From DATDEW01 sp046590205 (GTDB lineage Bacteria > Bacteroidota > Ignavibacteria > Palsa-1295): a DNA stretch of 35,263 bases. The notes below the pieces were generated by a model. It did no database searches. It saw nothing but the letters and a program-made list of their open reading frames with translations, and was not told the DNA's origin. Where the stretch lies: contig JBKJTT010000058.1 in the NCBI GenBank assembly GCA_046590205.1, forward strand, positions 1 through 35,263. The letters are read 5' to 3'. Both the position numbers and the translations under genes were made by a program. Below, piece by piece: positions 17,559 to 24,794 of this stretch; the first letter of the stretch is position 1, and each line of letters begins with the position of its first letter.

Positions 17559-18722
17559 TTGTACGACGTAATCATCATCGGTGCCGGAGCCGCAGGGCTT
17601 ATGGCTGCTATCGAAGCAGGCAAACGAGGACGTTCAGTACTCGTGATCGAACACAATGTACTTGTCGCACGAAAGATAGCAATATCCGGCGGCGGCAGAT
17701 GTAACTTCACCAATCTCGCAACACCGGCGAAAAGTTTTCTCTCGGATAATCCTCACTTCTGCAAATCAGCACTCTCTCGCTACACCCCCGATGACTTTAT
17801 CAAGCTTGTCACGAAGCATGGGATTGCATATCATGAGAAAACACTCGGTCAGCTTTTCTGTGACGATTCATCGCGGCAAATAATCGATATGCTCATCAAA
17901 GAATGCCACGATGCAAAGGTTGAGATTAAAACAAATTGCACAGTTACAAACGTAGAGAAGAGCGAAGCATTTTCGTTGCAGACTTCGAGCGGCGAGATGA
18001 CTTGCACCTCGCTTGTCATTGCAACAGGCGGTCTATCCATCCCGAAGATGGGCGCGACGAACTTCGGCTATCAGATCGCAGAACAGTTCGGTTTGAAGGT
18101 TAATCCTACGAGACCTGCACTTGTCCCACTCACATGGAGCAACGAAGACAGAAGGATCTATAGCGACTTGAGCGGTATATCTATTGATGCAATTGTGAAG
18201 TTAGGTAACATTTCATTTAGAGAGAATCTACTCTTTACTCACAGGGGTCTGTCAGGTCCTGCAATACTGCAAATATCATCGTATTGGAAAGAAGGTGAAG
18301 GCATCACGGTTGACCTTCTGCCGAACTTCGATATTGCTTCATACTTTGCCGAGCACCGCTCATCGAAGCAGGAGTTTGTTAAGGTACTATCGCTAATTCT
18401 CTCGAAGCGATTTGCACAAGTATGGTGTGAGCAAAATATTGAATCAAAGCCGATGAATCAGATGTCTGATAAAGCTCTCCGCGAAGCGTCGGACAAACTT
18501 CATAGATGGGAAGTGCATCCAGCAGGCACAGAAGGTTACGAGAAAGCGGAAGTAACTGTCGGCGGTGTTGATACGAATGAACTCTCCGGCAAAACAATGG
18601 AAGCGCGAACGGTAAGCGGTCTCTATTTCATCGGCGAAGTAGTAGATGTAACCGGCTGGCTGGGCGGCTACAACTTCCAGTGGGCATGGAGCAGCGGCTG
18701 GGCAGCGGGGCAGGAGTGCTAA
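17559..18722 (+). CDS. HI0933/YhiN-family FAD-dependent oxidoreductase (BaiN/RdsA-like)
   Basis: The protein opens directly on a dinucleotide-binding fold: YDVIIIGAGAAGLMAAIEAG. ISGGGRCNFTN (~43-53) is the family signature. The C-terminus has the second flavin-binding block, GLYFIGEVVDVTGWLGGYN, then QWAWSSGWAAG. At 387 aa the length is typical. Members are flavoproteins of mostly unknown substrate; one clade reduces bile-acid intermediates in gut bacteria, which should not be assumed here. The start is a TTG at 17559; there is no ATG nearby and the fold begins at the next codon, so TTG is likely real. It follows the rpsA terminator and converges on ldcA. Confidence 0.9.
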   Translation: MYDVIIIGAGAAGLMAAIEAGKRGRSVLVIEHNVLVARKIAISGGGRCNFTNLATPAKSFLSDNPHFCKSALSRYTPDDFIKLVTKHGIAYHEKTLGQLFCDDSSRQIIDMLIKECHDAKVEIKTNCTVTNVEKSEAFSLQTSSGEMTCTSLVIATGGLSIPKMGATNFGYQIAEQFGLKVNPTRPALVPLTWSNEDRRIYSDLSGISIDAIVKLGNISFRENLLFTHRGLSGPAILQISSYWKEGEGITVDLLPNFDIASYFAEHRSSKQEFVKVLSLILSKRFAQVWCEQNIESKPMNQMSDKALREASDKLHRWEVHPAGTEGYEKAEVTVGGVDTNELSGKTMEARTVSGLYFIGEVVDVTGWLGGYNFQWAWSSGWAAGQEC

Positions 18723-18743
18723 CTAAAAATTACGAATTGGTAG

Positions 18744-18762
18744 CGCACGGTCTTACCGTGCG
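18744..18762. terminator. Hairpin between convergent genes
   Basis: cgcacggt (18744-18751) and accgtgcg (18755-18762) form a perfect 8-bp stem with a 3-nt loop in the 44-bp gap between the flavoprotein and ldcA. The flanking ggtagcgcacggtcttaccg looks like a dispersed repeat. There is no T-run on the plus side, so terminator function is plausible but unproven. Confidence 0.5.
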
Positions 18763-18766
18763 AGTC

Positions 18767-19699
18767 TCACTTCAACACACTTTCGATAATACTAACTTTC
18801 TTCCCTTCAACCCTAACCTTAACCCCCATCGGCAATGTCCATTGTCTCGGCACATGACCGAATGGAAGATTCGTCAAGACGGGTATCGTTAGCTTTCCGA
18901 GATGATCTTTGATTACTTGTTCGGTGGTAAGAGTTGGTTTTGTTTTATCGGGTTCGTTGCAGTCGGAGAATTGCCCGAGAAGAATTGCTTTGGCTGATGA
19001 TAGTGCGCCGTTTGCTGCAAGCTGTGCGAAGTAGCGGTCAATGCGGTATGGCGCTTCAGTAACATCCTCAAAGAGGAATACTCTGTTCTTGAGCGACGGC
19101 ATATACGGTGTGCCCATCACCGATGAAAAGACGGTCATATTGCCGCAATAGAGCCGACCTTCAACGACTTCCTTCCTGTTTTTTACGAGCGGAAGACCTT
19201 CGGTCTTATCCATCGGTAGTTCTCCGAATGGTTTTCTTGAAGTCAAAGCCCGCCACATACATTCTTCGGCGAACGGGTCAAAGCCATTCCAGATATCAAC
19301 GCCTGGCATTGGTCCGAAAAAGCATGAGGCGAGACCTGTCATTTTATGAATTGCAAGAAAGAGCGACGTAGCATCACTATATCCGACAATTATCTTCGGA
19401 TTACGCTTTATCAGATCATAGTCGAGATGGGGAAGTAGCCGCATTGTCCCATACCCACCGCGAAGGAAGAACATCGCCCTCACTTTTTTATCACGGAATA
19501 TGTTGTGAATATCGTCTGCACGTTCTTTATCAATCCCTGCAAGGTAGCCGTATTCCTTCTCGATGGACTTCCCGAGCGCGACACGGTATCCAAGCGACTC
19601 GAAATACCGAACGCTGCCATCGATCTTCTCCCGCTTTTGCGGCTTCGATGCAGGGGCGATCAGCCCGATAGTGTCTCCTTTTCGGAGTGCTTGTGCCAT
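18767..19699 (-). CDS. LD-carboxypeptidase (S66 family, muramoyltetrapeptide carboxypeptidase)
   Basis: S66 enzymes remove the terminal D-Ala from cytoplasmic tetrapeptide muropeptides during wall recycling. The nucleophile Ser is seen in IIVGYSDATSL (~103-113), preceded by FLRGGYGTMRLLPHLD. The catalytic Glu region is VFLFEDVTEAPYRIDR and the catalytic His is in LPFGHVPRQWTLPMG near the C-terminus. Length is normal (310 aa). I place the start at the ATG at 19699 (MAQALRKGDTIGLIAPAS) because GDTIGLIAPAS is the family's N-terminal strand; the ATG at 19705 would add only two residues. A -7 box lies 11 bp upstream. No other recycling genes are adjacent. Confidence 0.92.
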   Translation of the reverse strand: MAQALRKGDTIGLIAPASKPQKREKIDGSVRYFESLGYRVALGKSIEKEYGYLAGIDKERADDIHNIFRDKKVRAMFFLRGGYGTMRLLPHLDYDLIKRNPKIIVGYSDATSLFLAIHKMTGLASCFFGPMPGVDIWNGFDPFAEECMWRALTSRKPFGELPMDKTEGLPLVKNRKEVVEGRLYCGNMTVFSSVMGTPYMPSLKNRVFLFEDVTEAPYRIDRYFAQLAANGALSSAKAILLGQFSDCNEPDKTKPTLTTEQVIKDHLGKLTIPVLTNLPFGHVPRQWTLPMGVKVRVEGKKVSIIESVLK

Positions 19700-19709
19700 T
19701 ATCATAGTA

Positions 19710-19717
19710 CAAATATA
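19710..19717 (-). promoter_or_regulatory. -7 box upstream of the LD-carboxypeptidase
   Basis: Minus-strand TATATTTG matches TAnnTTTG and ends 10 bases before the ATG at 19699, implying a very short leader. A matching -33 TTG is not evident. Confidence 0.4.
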
Positions 19718-19752
19718 CTTCGTGAACCTTTGTGACCTTTGTTACTTTGTGT
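19718..19752. repeat. Dispersed gtgaac/ctttgtg-type intergenic repeat
   Basis: cttcgtgaacctttgtgacc and the following ctttgttactttgtg make a degenerate tandem. A related copy (cttggtgaacttagtgtctt, then tgtgcc) lies at 30894-30919. Similar strings recur between genes in many FCB genomes. Confidence 0.45.
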
Positions 19753-19773
19753 TTAATTCTTAAAACGGAAAAA

Positions 19774-21036
19774 ATGAACTTCATAGATTACCACGCCCAC
19801 GTGTACGGAACGGGATACAAAGTGTTGTACCCGAAGCTTGATAATTGTGCATCTATCGCTGCTGTGCAGAAGGTTGTCCGCGAGGCAAGTCAAAAAACAA
19901 CAGGGGTAATTTTGCTTCGTGGTTGGGATCAAAATAAGTGGGGATCAACTGGATTTCCAACCAAGGCAGATATTGACGAAATAGAATCCGAGATTCCTGT
20001 TGCTCTCATCCGTATTGACGGACATGCTATGTGGTGCAACTCGGCAATGCTTCGGTTTGTCGGGGTAGATAGTAACACTGTTTCTCCTGTAGGTGGTGAG
20101 ATTCTCAACGATGATATCGGCGAGCCGACAGGTATCTTGATAGATGAGGCAATGTCGCTTGTCTATGATTCTCTGCCACCGCATGATGACCAGACGCTCA
20201 CGAATATCCTCCGTGCCGGACTTCTGGAATTTGCAAAACATCATGTCGGAGTGCATGATATGGGGATCCCCGCCGAGTGGTGGGAGCCATATAAAAAGTT
20301 GTATAAAGACGAAGGCGATTCACTCATTGCATCGTATGTCTTCCTCGATATGACAAAACCGACAGGGAAGCAGTTGTTTTTAGAGAAAGTTAAAAATGGT
20401 GAGTGGGATGATTCAACTCATCCTAATCTGAAACTTGTAGGAATAAAACTTTATCTTGATGGCGCACTCGGCTCGCGTGGCGCACATCTTTTTGAAGATT
20501 ATTCTGATGATCCTGGTAATCGCGGCATTCGTCTCATGGATGACGATGAAGCATTGATGCTAATGAATCTCGCTGCCGAGAGCGGCTTACAGATCGCTGT
20601 TCATGCAATCGGTGATGCCGCCAACTCAAGAGCACTCGACCTCTTCACAAAAGTCAGAGAGCATCTCGCCCTACAACCTACAACCTCAAACCTACAACCT
20701 ATCCTACGTATCGAACATGCACAAATAGTCCGACCCGAAGATGTCAAACGTTACAAAGAACTTGACGTTTGGGCTATCATTCAACCACAATTCTGGACGA
20801 GTGATAAAGATTGGGCGATAAAACGTCTTGGCAAAGAGCGAATGAAGAATGCATATCGCTGGCGTTCACTCATCGAAGCAGGAGTGAAAGTAGCTGCGTC
20901 GAGTGATTCGCCTGTAGAGGATGCGAATCCGAATCTCGGCATAGGATGTCTTCATGCAAGAAATGATGGGGAAGGAATTTTTGAAGGAGACGCTGCATTA
21001 CTCTATAGTGTTGCGGCACAAGAATTATGCAAATGA
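19774..21036 (+). CDS. YtcJ-type metal-dependent amidohydrolase, shortened at both ends
   Basis: The TIM-barrel metal site is complete: DYHAHV (H7, H9), VGIKLYLDGALGSRGAHL with the likely bridging Lys, IAVHAIGDAANSRALDLF, RIEHAQIVRPEDV and the catalytic Asp in AASSDSPVEDANP. Typical YtcJ proteins (~530 aa) have ~50 residues before the HxH and ~60 after the last helix that form a second beta-sandwich domain. Here HxH is at residue 7 and the protein ends at ELCK just after that helix, at 420 aa. The ATG at 19774 is the first after the repeat; the frame is open 14 codons further upstream, but that sequence (TFVTLCLILK) comes from the repeat. The substrate is unknown. Residues ~300-310 are encoded by a tandem repeat. 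Confidence 0.85.
   Translation: MNFIDYHAHVYGTGYKVLYPKLDNCASIAAVQKVVREASQKTTGVILLRGWDQNKWGSTGFPTKADIDEIESEIPVALIRIDGHAMWCNSAMLRFVGVDSNTVSPVGGEILNDDIGEPTGILIDEAMSLVYDSLPPHDDQTLTNILRAGLLEFAKHHVGVHDMGIPAEWWEPYKKLYKDEGDSLIASYVFLDMTKPTGKQLFLEKVKNGEWDDSTHPNLKLVGIKLYLDGALGSRGAHLFEDYSDDPGNRGIRLMDDDEALMLMNLAAESGLQIAVHAIGDAANSRALDLFTKVREHLALQPTTSNLQPILRIEHAQIVRPEDVKRYKELDVWAIIQPQFWTSDKDWAIKRLGKERMKNAYRWRSLIEAGVKVAASSDSPVEDANPNLGIGCLHARNDGEGIFEGDAALLYSVAAQELCK
20671..20701 (+). repeat. In-frame ctacaacct tandem repeat inside the amidohydrolase gene
   Basis: Three copies of an (a/c)ctacaacct-like unit encode LQPTTSNLQP between LFTKVREHLA and ILRIEHAQ. The unit is like simple intergenic repeats common in FCB genomes and appears absorbed in frame into a surface loop. 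Confidence 0.55.
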
Positions 21037-21048
21037 AGACCCTCACCA

Positions 21049-21717
21049 ATGAAAACACGTACAATCATCGTATCACTAATCCTGACAGTATTGTCTTCTG
21101 TTGTTCAGTTTGTCGGGCAAGAGAGGTACTTCCATCCGGAGTTTGCTTCCGATATTAGTAGTAGTGGAGATGCCTATGCGTACCCACCTGGAGTGGGTAT
21201 CCTCACGAAGTCAAAAAATTGTATGGCATGCCATATAAATAATGGTGTATGGAGTGATGAGGACAAAACGATCATTGACGTACTGGACGCCGAAACAAAA
21301 AAATCTCTTAAACGCTCTGACGGGAGTTTTCTGATTGAAGTAAAGCGCAACCAGGCGCGAACGGTACTAACTGTTATTGGTCGATCAAAAGATGATGAAG
21401 TGGAAAAGCCATACAGGAATGCATGGACATACATTGATCCGAAAACAATCGGGTCAAGTTCGCTTTCCAAATTTGCTCCGGGGTGGGAATGTAATTTGCA
21501 ATTAGCATGCCGTGTGGTCGGTGATAACGTAAATGGGTATGAAGGAGCAACAATCACTGCTTTACCGATGACAGTTCGTCCGACAGATGCGGCGCGCAAT
21601 AGTGAGCTACAACTACAAGTGATGCTCACAAAGGGGGAGTCAGTAAAAGGAAATTCACAGCAAGGAATGAAGGGAAATTATTTTGAAAAAGTTGTTCACC
21701 TCGAAGTGCTAGAATAG
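21049..21717 (+). CDS. Secreted protein with one CXXCH motif (possible c-type heme protein)
   Basis: The 222-aa protein has an N-terminal signal (MKTRTIIVSLILTVLSSVVQFVG) and, near residue 57, NCMACHINNG, a CXXCH motif of the kind that holds c-type heme. The region before it (HPEFASDISSSGDAYAYPPG) and after it (VWSDEDKTIIDVLD) resembles no cytochrome fold I can name. A distal Met ligand is possible among several C-terminal methionines. The remainder (~90-220) looks like a beta-domain (FLIEVKRNQARTVLTVIG). It starts 12 bp after the amidohydrolase stop and is probably co-transcribed. The heme assignment rests on one motif, so it is tentative. Confidence 0.6.
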   Translation: MKTRTIIVSLILTVLSSVVQFVGQERYFHPEFASDISSSGDAYAYPPGVGILTKSKNCMACHINNGVWSDEDKTIIDVLDAETKKSLKRSDGSFLIEVKRNQARTVLTVIGRSKDDEVEKPYRNAWTYIDPKTIGSSSLSKFAPGWECNLQLACRVVGDNVNGYEGATITALPMTVRPTDAARNSELQLQVMLTKGESVKGNSQQGMKGNYFEKVVHLEVLE

Positions 21718-21776
21718 CTATTATGAAGAAGACCTATTGCCAAACGAGAACAAACAAGACTCTTGTCGTTATGCAT

Positions 21777-22427
21777 TTATCTCGAAACAGTGACCCCATC
21801 TTTGGCAATAAGCAGTCCCGGGATTATCATCCCCAGTGTTGGGGCGAGGAGATACACCCAGAGAGCGGAGTAATTACCCGATGCGATTGCAGGTCCTATT
21901 GAACGGGCAGGATTCATAGACGCGCCGGTTTGTGGTCCCGCGATGAATGCAAGTAAGAATACTGCTACACCAACTGTAATCGAAATTGCCCAGACCTTAT
22001 GAGTATAGCGAGTAATAAAAAGTATGGTTGCAAACAAGATCGATGATATGATAAGCTCTATTGTAAATGCTGGCTGCATAGAAAGAGTAGGAAGTGTTGC
22101 GCCAAGATTTGAATTTCCGGAGAAGAACATTCGTAAGACCAAACCGCCTATGATAGCGCCGATGATCTGTGCGCCGATATACGGCAGTACTTTTCTTCCT
22201 TCAAATCTTTTTTCAAGCCAAAGTGCGATCGTTACTGATGGGTTTATATGACAGCTTGAAATATGTCCCAGAGCAATAACAAGAATCGCTACGGTTACTC
22301 CGAAGATAAGACAAACATTTGCATGACCAATAGCTCCTCCTGTTGCATCGTTTAGAGCCATAGCTCCGCAGCCGATGACGACAAGCATCATCGTACCAAA
22401 TGCTTCGGCGAGTAGCTGCTTTCTCAT
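21777..22427 (-). CDS. MIP-family channel of the ars operon (AqpS-like)
   Basis: This 216-aa membrane protein has six hydrophobic helices and the two half-helix motifs of aquaporins. The second is canonical (GASMNPARSIGPA); the first is NPS (CHINPSVTIAL), with Ser in place of Ala. Non-canonical first motifs are known in MIP channels of arsenic operons such as Sinorhizobium AqpS, which replaces an efflux pump by letting arsenite or methylarsenite leave down its gradient. Its start overlaps the arsC stop by 4 bp (ATGA), so the two are translationally coupled. This context, more than the sequence, makes arsenite export the likely role; water or glycerol transport cannot be excluded. No ArsB or Acr3 pump is seen here. 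Confidence 0.85.
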   Translation of the reverse strand: MRKQLLAEAFGTMMLVVIGCGAMALNDATGGAIGHANVCLIFGVTVAILVIALGHISSCHINPSVTIALWLEKRFEGRKVLPYIGAQIIGAIIGGLVLRMFFSGNSNLGATLPTLSMQPAFTIELIISSILFATILFITRYTHKVWAISITVGVAVFLLAFIAGPQTGASMNPARSIGPAIASGNYSALWVYLLAPTLGMIIPGLLIAKDGVTVSR

Positions 22428-22897
22428 GTTGTTCCTATATTTCGAACTGCTTGTAAGTAGTCGAGTTCTGAAAGTTTGTCTTCCGGTATTGCGAGGAAGA
22501 GACGTATGCGTCGCTCTATCTCAAGGGCGATACGACGAAATTCTTTATTGACGAAGTCATCAGTACCTTCTAATAATGCAGGGTCTTCAAATCCCCAATG
22601 CGCGGTCACCGGTTCGCCAGGGAAGATAGGACATTCTTCTTTTGCATTGTCACATACAGTAATCACAAAGTTGAAGAGACGTCCATTGAAGACATCTATG
22701 GGTTTCGACTGTTGATGGAAAATATCTATCCCCATTGCTGCCATTGTATCAATAGCTTTGGTATGCACATACCCTGCCGGACGCGAACCTGCACTGTATC
22801 CAGCGAAGGTATCACCTGCGAGCTTATTGAGTAATCCTTCAGCCATTTGACTGCGGCAAGAGTTGCCGGTGCATAGAAACAGTATTGTTCTTTTCAT
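22424..22897 (-). CDS. arsC: Thioredoxin-coupled arsenate reductase (LMW phosphatase type)
   Basis: The 157-aa protein starts MKRTILFLCTGNSCRSQMAE, with the anion-binding CX5R loop at C9-R15. Two further cysteines, C82 and C89 in VCDNAKEECPIFPG, match the redox relay of the Staphylococcus-type enzyme, which reduces arsenate to arsenite and is regenerated by thioredoxin. ECPIFPG, then HWGFEDPA with the catalytic Asp, is also typical. I chose the ATG at 22897; the frame is open 14 codons further (22939), but those residues do not fit the family. It lies between arsI (82-bp gap) and the aquaporin gene (4-bp overlap). Its product arsenite would be the channel's substrate. Confidence 0.95.
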   Translation of the reverse strand: MKRTILFLCTGNSCRSQMAEGLLNKLAGDTFAGYSAGSRPAGYVHTKAIDTMAAMGIDIFHQQSKPIDVFNGRLFNFVITVCDNAKEECPIFPGEPVTAHWGFEDPALLEGTDDFVNKEFRRIALEIERRIRLFLAIPEDKLSELDYLQAVRNIGTT

Positions 22898-22979
22898 AAG
22901 TGGTTCTGCAAAAATACTGAGTGCCAAGCCAATTGACACCCCGCATAATCAAAATTTAATCTACACGTAATATATATTA

Positions 22980-23453
22980 TTATGCTCCTACCTCAATAAG
23001 CGAAGGAAGTGTAGCCAGCGGCACACAGCAAGCCGCTGATGATTTGCCATCTTTGTATGAATCAGCATCTGCAAGTACTGCAAATACTTCCCATTTGATA
23101 CCATCAGGGTCAGTTACCCATGTTTTGTCTTGAACTGCATAGCAGCAGGTAGTAAGCATTTCTTCTTCGGTTACGAATCCACGCTCTTTCAAACGTTTAT
23201 TCATGACAATGACCTCTTCAGGGTACTGCACCTGAAAGCCCATGTGGTTCAAGGCATTTATTAAGCTGACGTGATGCATGCCATTCGCTCGGTTGAGCGT
23301 GAAGTTCAACTTCGGGTTTTGTAGCTCAAACTTGGCGTAGCCCTCACGTTCTTTTAGAGGTTCAACGCCAAAAAATGCACGATAGAACTCTGTCGAACGC
23401 TTAACGTCGGTGACATTGATGGAGATATGTGGGTATAGTATGGGAATGTTCAT
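22980..23453 (-). CDS. arsI: ArsI/CadI-family VOC metalloenzyme (probable C-As lyase)
   Basis: A 157-aa vicinal-oxygen-chelate protein. The metal triad is visible: His in LYPHISINV, His in LNHMGFQV (or MHHVSL) and Glu in IKWEVFAVL. The vicinal pair in MLTTCCYAVQDKTWVTDPDG matches the trivalent-arsenical site of ArsI, which breaks the carbon-arsenic bond of methylarsenite using Fe(II) and oxygen. A second CC pair near the C-terminus (AACCVPL) is like the Cys-rich tails of the family. Related CadI proteins are cadmium-induced, so the exact substrate is not certain. It lies between arsR (63 bp) and arsC, with its own candidate ArsR operator. AGG in aatgaggac upstream may be the ribosome site. 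Confidence 0.88.
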   Translation of the reverse strand: MNIPILYPHISINVTDVKRSTEFYRAFFGVEPLKEREGYAKFELQNPKLNFTLNRANGMHHVSLINALNHMGFQVQYPEEVIVMNKRLKERGFVTEEEMLTTCCYAVQDKTWVTDPDGIKWEVFAVLADADSYKDGKSSAACCVPLATLPSLIEVGA

Positions 23454-23470
23454 GTTTTAGTCCTCATTAA

Positions 23471-23486
23471 ATCGTAAAAAGACGAT
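23471..23486. promoter_or_regulatory. Candidate ArsR operator, internal copy (before arsI)
   Basis: ATCGTAAAAAGACGAT is an inverted repeat with one mismatched pair, and differs in one base from the copy upstream of arsR. It lies 18-33 bp ahead of the arsI ATG on the minus strand. Confidence 0.6.
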
Positions 23487-23516
23487 AAATAGTTGTAAAA
23501 AAATACTAAGAAATCA

Positions 23517-23795
23517 TTAAATCTTGAGCAACTGCACTTCCTTCTTGAATTCATCAAGTGCTTTACGGTTGAGCATGTAGCATACCTTTGTGCCTGATAC
23601 CTCGCCGAAGATGAATCCAGCTTCCTTGAGTACCTTTAAGTGCTGCGAGACCGTTGCCTGTGCAAGTGGGAGCACATCAACGATGTCGCCGCAGATGCAG
23701 GCGTTATCTTTGAGAAGCTCAAGGATCTCCAACCTCGCCGGATGCGAGAGTGCCTTGAATTTCTTTGAAAGCTCTTCGGTCTTGACGTTGCTCAT
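23517..23795 (-). CDS. arsR: ArsR/SmtB-family arsenic-responsive repressor
   Basis: This 92-aa winged-helix protein contains FKALSHPARLEILELLK, then ACICGDIVDVLPLAQATVSQHLKVLKEAGFI. The CIC pair on helix 3 corresponds to the metalloid-binding ELCVCDL region of ArsR, and ATVSQHLKVL is the DNA recognition helix. A third Cys sits near the wing (GTKVCYML). ArsR represses its own operon and releases DNA on binding As(III). A perfect palindrome lies 10 bp upstream of its ATG. It is the first gene of the arsR-arsI-arsC-aquaporin set, all on the minus strand. agatagg before the ATG may serve for ribosome binding. Confidence 0.92.
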   Translation of the reverse strand: MSNVKTEELSKKFKALSHPARLEILELLKDNACICGDIVDVLPLAQATVSQHLKVLKEAGFIFGEVSGTKVCYMLNRKALDEFKKEVQLLKI

Positions 23796-23804
23796 CCTAT
23801 CTCT

Positions 23805-23820
23805 ATCGTAAAAATACGAT
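23805..23820. promoter_or_regulatory. Candidate ArsR operator upstream of arsR
   Basis: ATCGTAAAAATACGAT is a perfect 6+4+6 palindrome 10 bp upstream of the arsR ATG. On the minus strand it includes TATTTTTA, close to the TAnnTTTG -7 box, so the repressor would cover the promoter. The near-identical copy at 23471-23486 supports a real binding site. Confidence 0.7.
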
Positions 23821-23830
23821 GAAATGTTTC

Positions 23831-23860
23831 AATAAAATCCCCGAAATATTATCGGGGTTG
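23831..23860 (-). terminator. Terminator of the upstream barrel gene
   Basis: ccccga (23839-23844) pairs with tcgggg (23852-23857). On the minus strand the stem is followed by attttatt. It lies 36 bp past the stop of the gene at 23896 and shields the arsR promoter from read-through. Confidence 0.65.
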
Positions 23861-23895
23861 ATTGAATTAATACACGTAGGGAAATAGTATATCTC

Positions 23896-24519
23896 TTATA
23901 AGTATCCCCCGAGGACAATATGGAAAGCATTGAGCTTTGAATCGCCTTTATTTTTGAAAAAATTATTCAACCCGTGCTCATATTCCACTCCAACTGAAAG
24001 GAACACTAGCCGTACACCTGCGCCTACTACCCATCCCATACGGAATGGCTCAACTTCGCTTTTTGAAATAACAGCATCAGGACCACTTACTACTTTATCA
24101 GTATAACCAACAAGGAAAGAGCCCGATACGCCGCCTCGTACTTCAAGGTTAAAAGGGAAGATGCCAAGAACTGTGCTTGGGTCAAAGAGACGTAAGCCGA
24201 CTTGTAACGGGACACGAATAAAGTTTGCAAGCATTTCATGACGTGAGGTTTGTGCCGCTCCGCTTTCGGGAAGCACGATTGCATTGCCGTACGATGTGAA
24301 CTGTAGTCCCGGTTGAAAGAACACATGTGAACCAATGTTGCCGTTCACACCAACCATAAATCCTAAGTTCGAGAATGCATCAAGAAGTGGGGGGACTTCT
24401 TTCATATATGCAAAGTTCAAACCACCGGTTATACGAAACGACATAGATTCGCTTTTTTCTTGAGAGAGGGAGATCGTCGATACTCCAAGAAACACTATTA
24501 AGAACATGACCTTTAGCAT
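23896..24519 (-). CDS. Outer-membrane beta-barrel protein (PorT-like)
   Basis: A 207-aa protein with signal peptide MLKVMFLIVFLGVSTISLS. The rest is eight or so amphipathic strands: FRITGGLNFAYMKE, LGFMVGVNGNIGSHVFFQPGLQFTSYG, FIRVPLQVGLRLF, VRGGVSGSFLVGY and MGWVVGAGVRLVFLSVGVEYEHGL. The pattern FQPGLQFTSYG...IRVPLQVGLRL is that of the PorT/OMP_b-brl_2 family common in FCB bacteria. It ends in an aromatic-poor strand (AFHIVLGGYL). A Shine-Dalgarno-like gagga precedes the ATG. It has its own terminator and is separate from the ars operon. Its function is unknown. Confidence 0.78.
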   Translation of the reverse strand: MLKVMFLIVFLGVSTISLSQEKSESMSFRITGGLNFAYMKEVPPLLDAFSNLGFMVGVNGNIGSHVFFQPGLQFTSYGNAIVLPESGAAQTSRHEMLANFIRVPLQVGLRLFDPSTVLGIFPFNLEVRGGVSGSFLVGYTDKVVSGPDAVISKSEVEPFRMGWVVGAGVRLVFLSVGVEYEHGLNNFFKNKGDSKLNAFHIVLGGYL

Positions 24520-24779
24520 AATTTCCTCACTTCTATCAGTTTATAAGAGAACTCTGAAGAGTAGTCTACTCTATTTATTATTGTAACACAATCAAGAACC
24601 ATGCCAAAGAATCCCTTATTTGAGATGTAGAATAATACGATTTATTTACAGGTATATCGTATTCACAAACCAGTCCGTATTCGGTGATATGTGCTAAACC
24701 ATTTTGAGTTACATAGTAAACCAAGTACTCTATCGGATGCCTTTGTTATATACTCAAGATATTCCTTCCATTCTTTCCG

Positions 24780-24787
24780 TATTTTTG
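24780..24787 (+). promoter_or_regulatory. -7 box before the N-terminal half of carB
   Basis: TATTTTTG matches TAnnTTTG and ends 7 bp before the ATG, implying an almost leaderless mRNA. The stretch ccattctttccgtatttttg (24768-24787) closely resembles the one before the other carB half (32301-32324). The rest of the 275-bp gap holds nothing I recognise. Confidence 0.6.
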
Positions 24788-24794
24788 CATTAAT

